Assembly: GCA_021802025.1 (NCBI GenBank)
Contig: JAKABC010000118.1
Location: 1 to 5,399, forward strand
Origin: Actinomycetes bacterium
GTDB taxonomy: Bacteria > Actinomycetota > Acidimicrobiia > Acidimicrobiales > RAAP-2
Direction of reading: 5' to 3'
DNA length: 5,399 bases
Under the pieces are notes generated by a model that ran no database searches, was not told the origin of the DNA, and saw only the letters and a program-made list of their open reading frames with translations. Within the stretch, counting starts at the first letter, position 1, and each line of letters opens with the position of its first letter. Below are positions 4,964-5,399 of the stretch, piece after piece. The position numbers were made by a program, and so were the translations under genes.

Positions 4964-5399
4964 TCACTCGACGAGGTCGTCACCCTCGCCCTCGGGGTGG
5001 CGCTCGACGACCAGCTGGCTGATACGGCGTCGCTCTACGGTCTGGACCCGGAAGGTCCAGTGCCCGTGGCGATAGGTCGAGCCCGGTGCCGGGATCTCCC
5101 CCGCCAGGTCGAGGACGAAACCGGCGATCGTCACGTACTCCCCCTCGGGGATGTCGATCCCGAGCTCCTGTTCGACCCGGTCGACGTGGGTCTGCCCGTC
5201 GACGAGCCAACGGCCCTCACGGATGCGCACGACCGTGGGCTCCTCGCCCTCGTCGAACTCGTCGTTCAGGTCACCGACGAGCTGCTCGAGGATGTCGCGG
5301 ATCGAGACCACGCCGGCCACCCCGCCGTGCTCGTCGAGCACGAGCGCGAAGGTGCGCCGTTGGGCGCGCATCTCTCGAAGGCTCTCGAGCAGGTCGCGC
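4964..5399 (-). CDS. CNNM/CorC (HlyC/TlyC-like) family protein, C-terminal part
   Basis: The frame is open to the right edge, so the N-terminus is missing; 144 full codons are visible, ending in TGA (4966-4964). The ATG at 5371 is internal, because family-like sequence continues upstream of it (RDLLESLREMRAQRR). The visible part covers the end of the second CBS domain (TFALVLDEHGGVAGVVSIRDILEQLVGD). An acidic linker follows (DLNDEFDEGEEP). The small CorC_HlyC transporter-associated domain comes last, with DGQ, LGIDIPEGEYVTIAGFVL, PAPG, and an ending near RRISQLVVERHPEG. Full proteins usually also have an N-terminal DUF21/CNNM membrane domain with about 3-4 helices; it would lie off the window. 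Members are linked to Mg2+/Co2+ efflux and metal resistance, and the old name haemolysin is often misleading. The gene lies just upstream of the two tRNAs on the same strand. Confidence 0.92.
   Translation of the reverse strand, partial: RDLLESLREMRAQRRTFALVLDEHGGVAGVVSIRDILEQLVGDLNDEFDEGEEPTVVRIREGRWLVDGQTHVDRVEQELGIDIPEGEYVTIAGFVLDLAGEIPAPGSTYRHGHWTFRVQTVERRRISQLVVERHPEGEGDDLVE

Noticed and set aside
4964..5371. A complete small CBS-type protein starting at ATG 5371
   Set aside because: The frame continues upstream to the window edge with conserved family sequence, so the ATG is internal to a larger CorC-like gene.

Overview
The window is high-GC DNA that reads best as an actinobacterial chromosome. 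The reasons are GTG starts, actinobacterial-type tRNAs, secreted Ig-like repeat proteins that end in an OmpA-like peptidoglycan-binding domain, and a CNNM/CorC-family protein. The Ig-like repeat plus OmpA layout suggests an Acidimicrobiia-like lineage, but that placement comes from memory of protein style and is not a proven assignment.

Left part (1-2811, all minus strand): a two-gene unit for exported surface proteins. The first gene (2746 to 1274) encodes a 490-residue secreted protein with three Ig-like repeats that each carry a Cys pair, a long Pro/Lys-rich linker and a C-terminal OmpA-like domain. Six bases after its stop, the second gene starts (GTG at 1267) and runs off the left edge. 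It encodes an exported seven-bladed YVTN beta-propeller followed by a PKD domain. Upstream of the pair is the only clearly AT-rich patch of the intergenic region. It holds a -10-like element abutted by three direct repeats (CGTTGT plus 5 bases) with an exact 11-bp period, which looks like a response-regulator-type operator.

Middle (2812-4524): a divergent intergenic region of about 450 bp with several dyads but no convincing gene, then a complete plus-strand gene for a 418-residue patatin-like phospholipase with its catalytic Ser and Asp motifs intact.

Right part (4525-5399, minus strand): the C-terminal end of a CNNM/CorC (HlyC/TlyC-like) membrane protein enters from the right edge. It is followed by tRNA-Pro(CGG), which encodes its CCA end, and tRNA-Glu(TTC), which does not. 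The two tRNAs are 26 nt apart and probably share a transcript.

The two surface proteins plausibly act together at the cell wall: one anchors to peptidoglycan and both present extracellular beta-rich domains. The patatin, the tRNAs and CorC look like unrelated neighbours. Nothing in the window shows a CRISPR array, transposon, phage gene or toxin-antitoxin pair. The points most worth a second look are the 11-bp repeat operator, the surface-protein pair it would control, and unusual base-pairing options in the tRNA leader and trailer.
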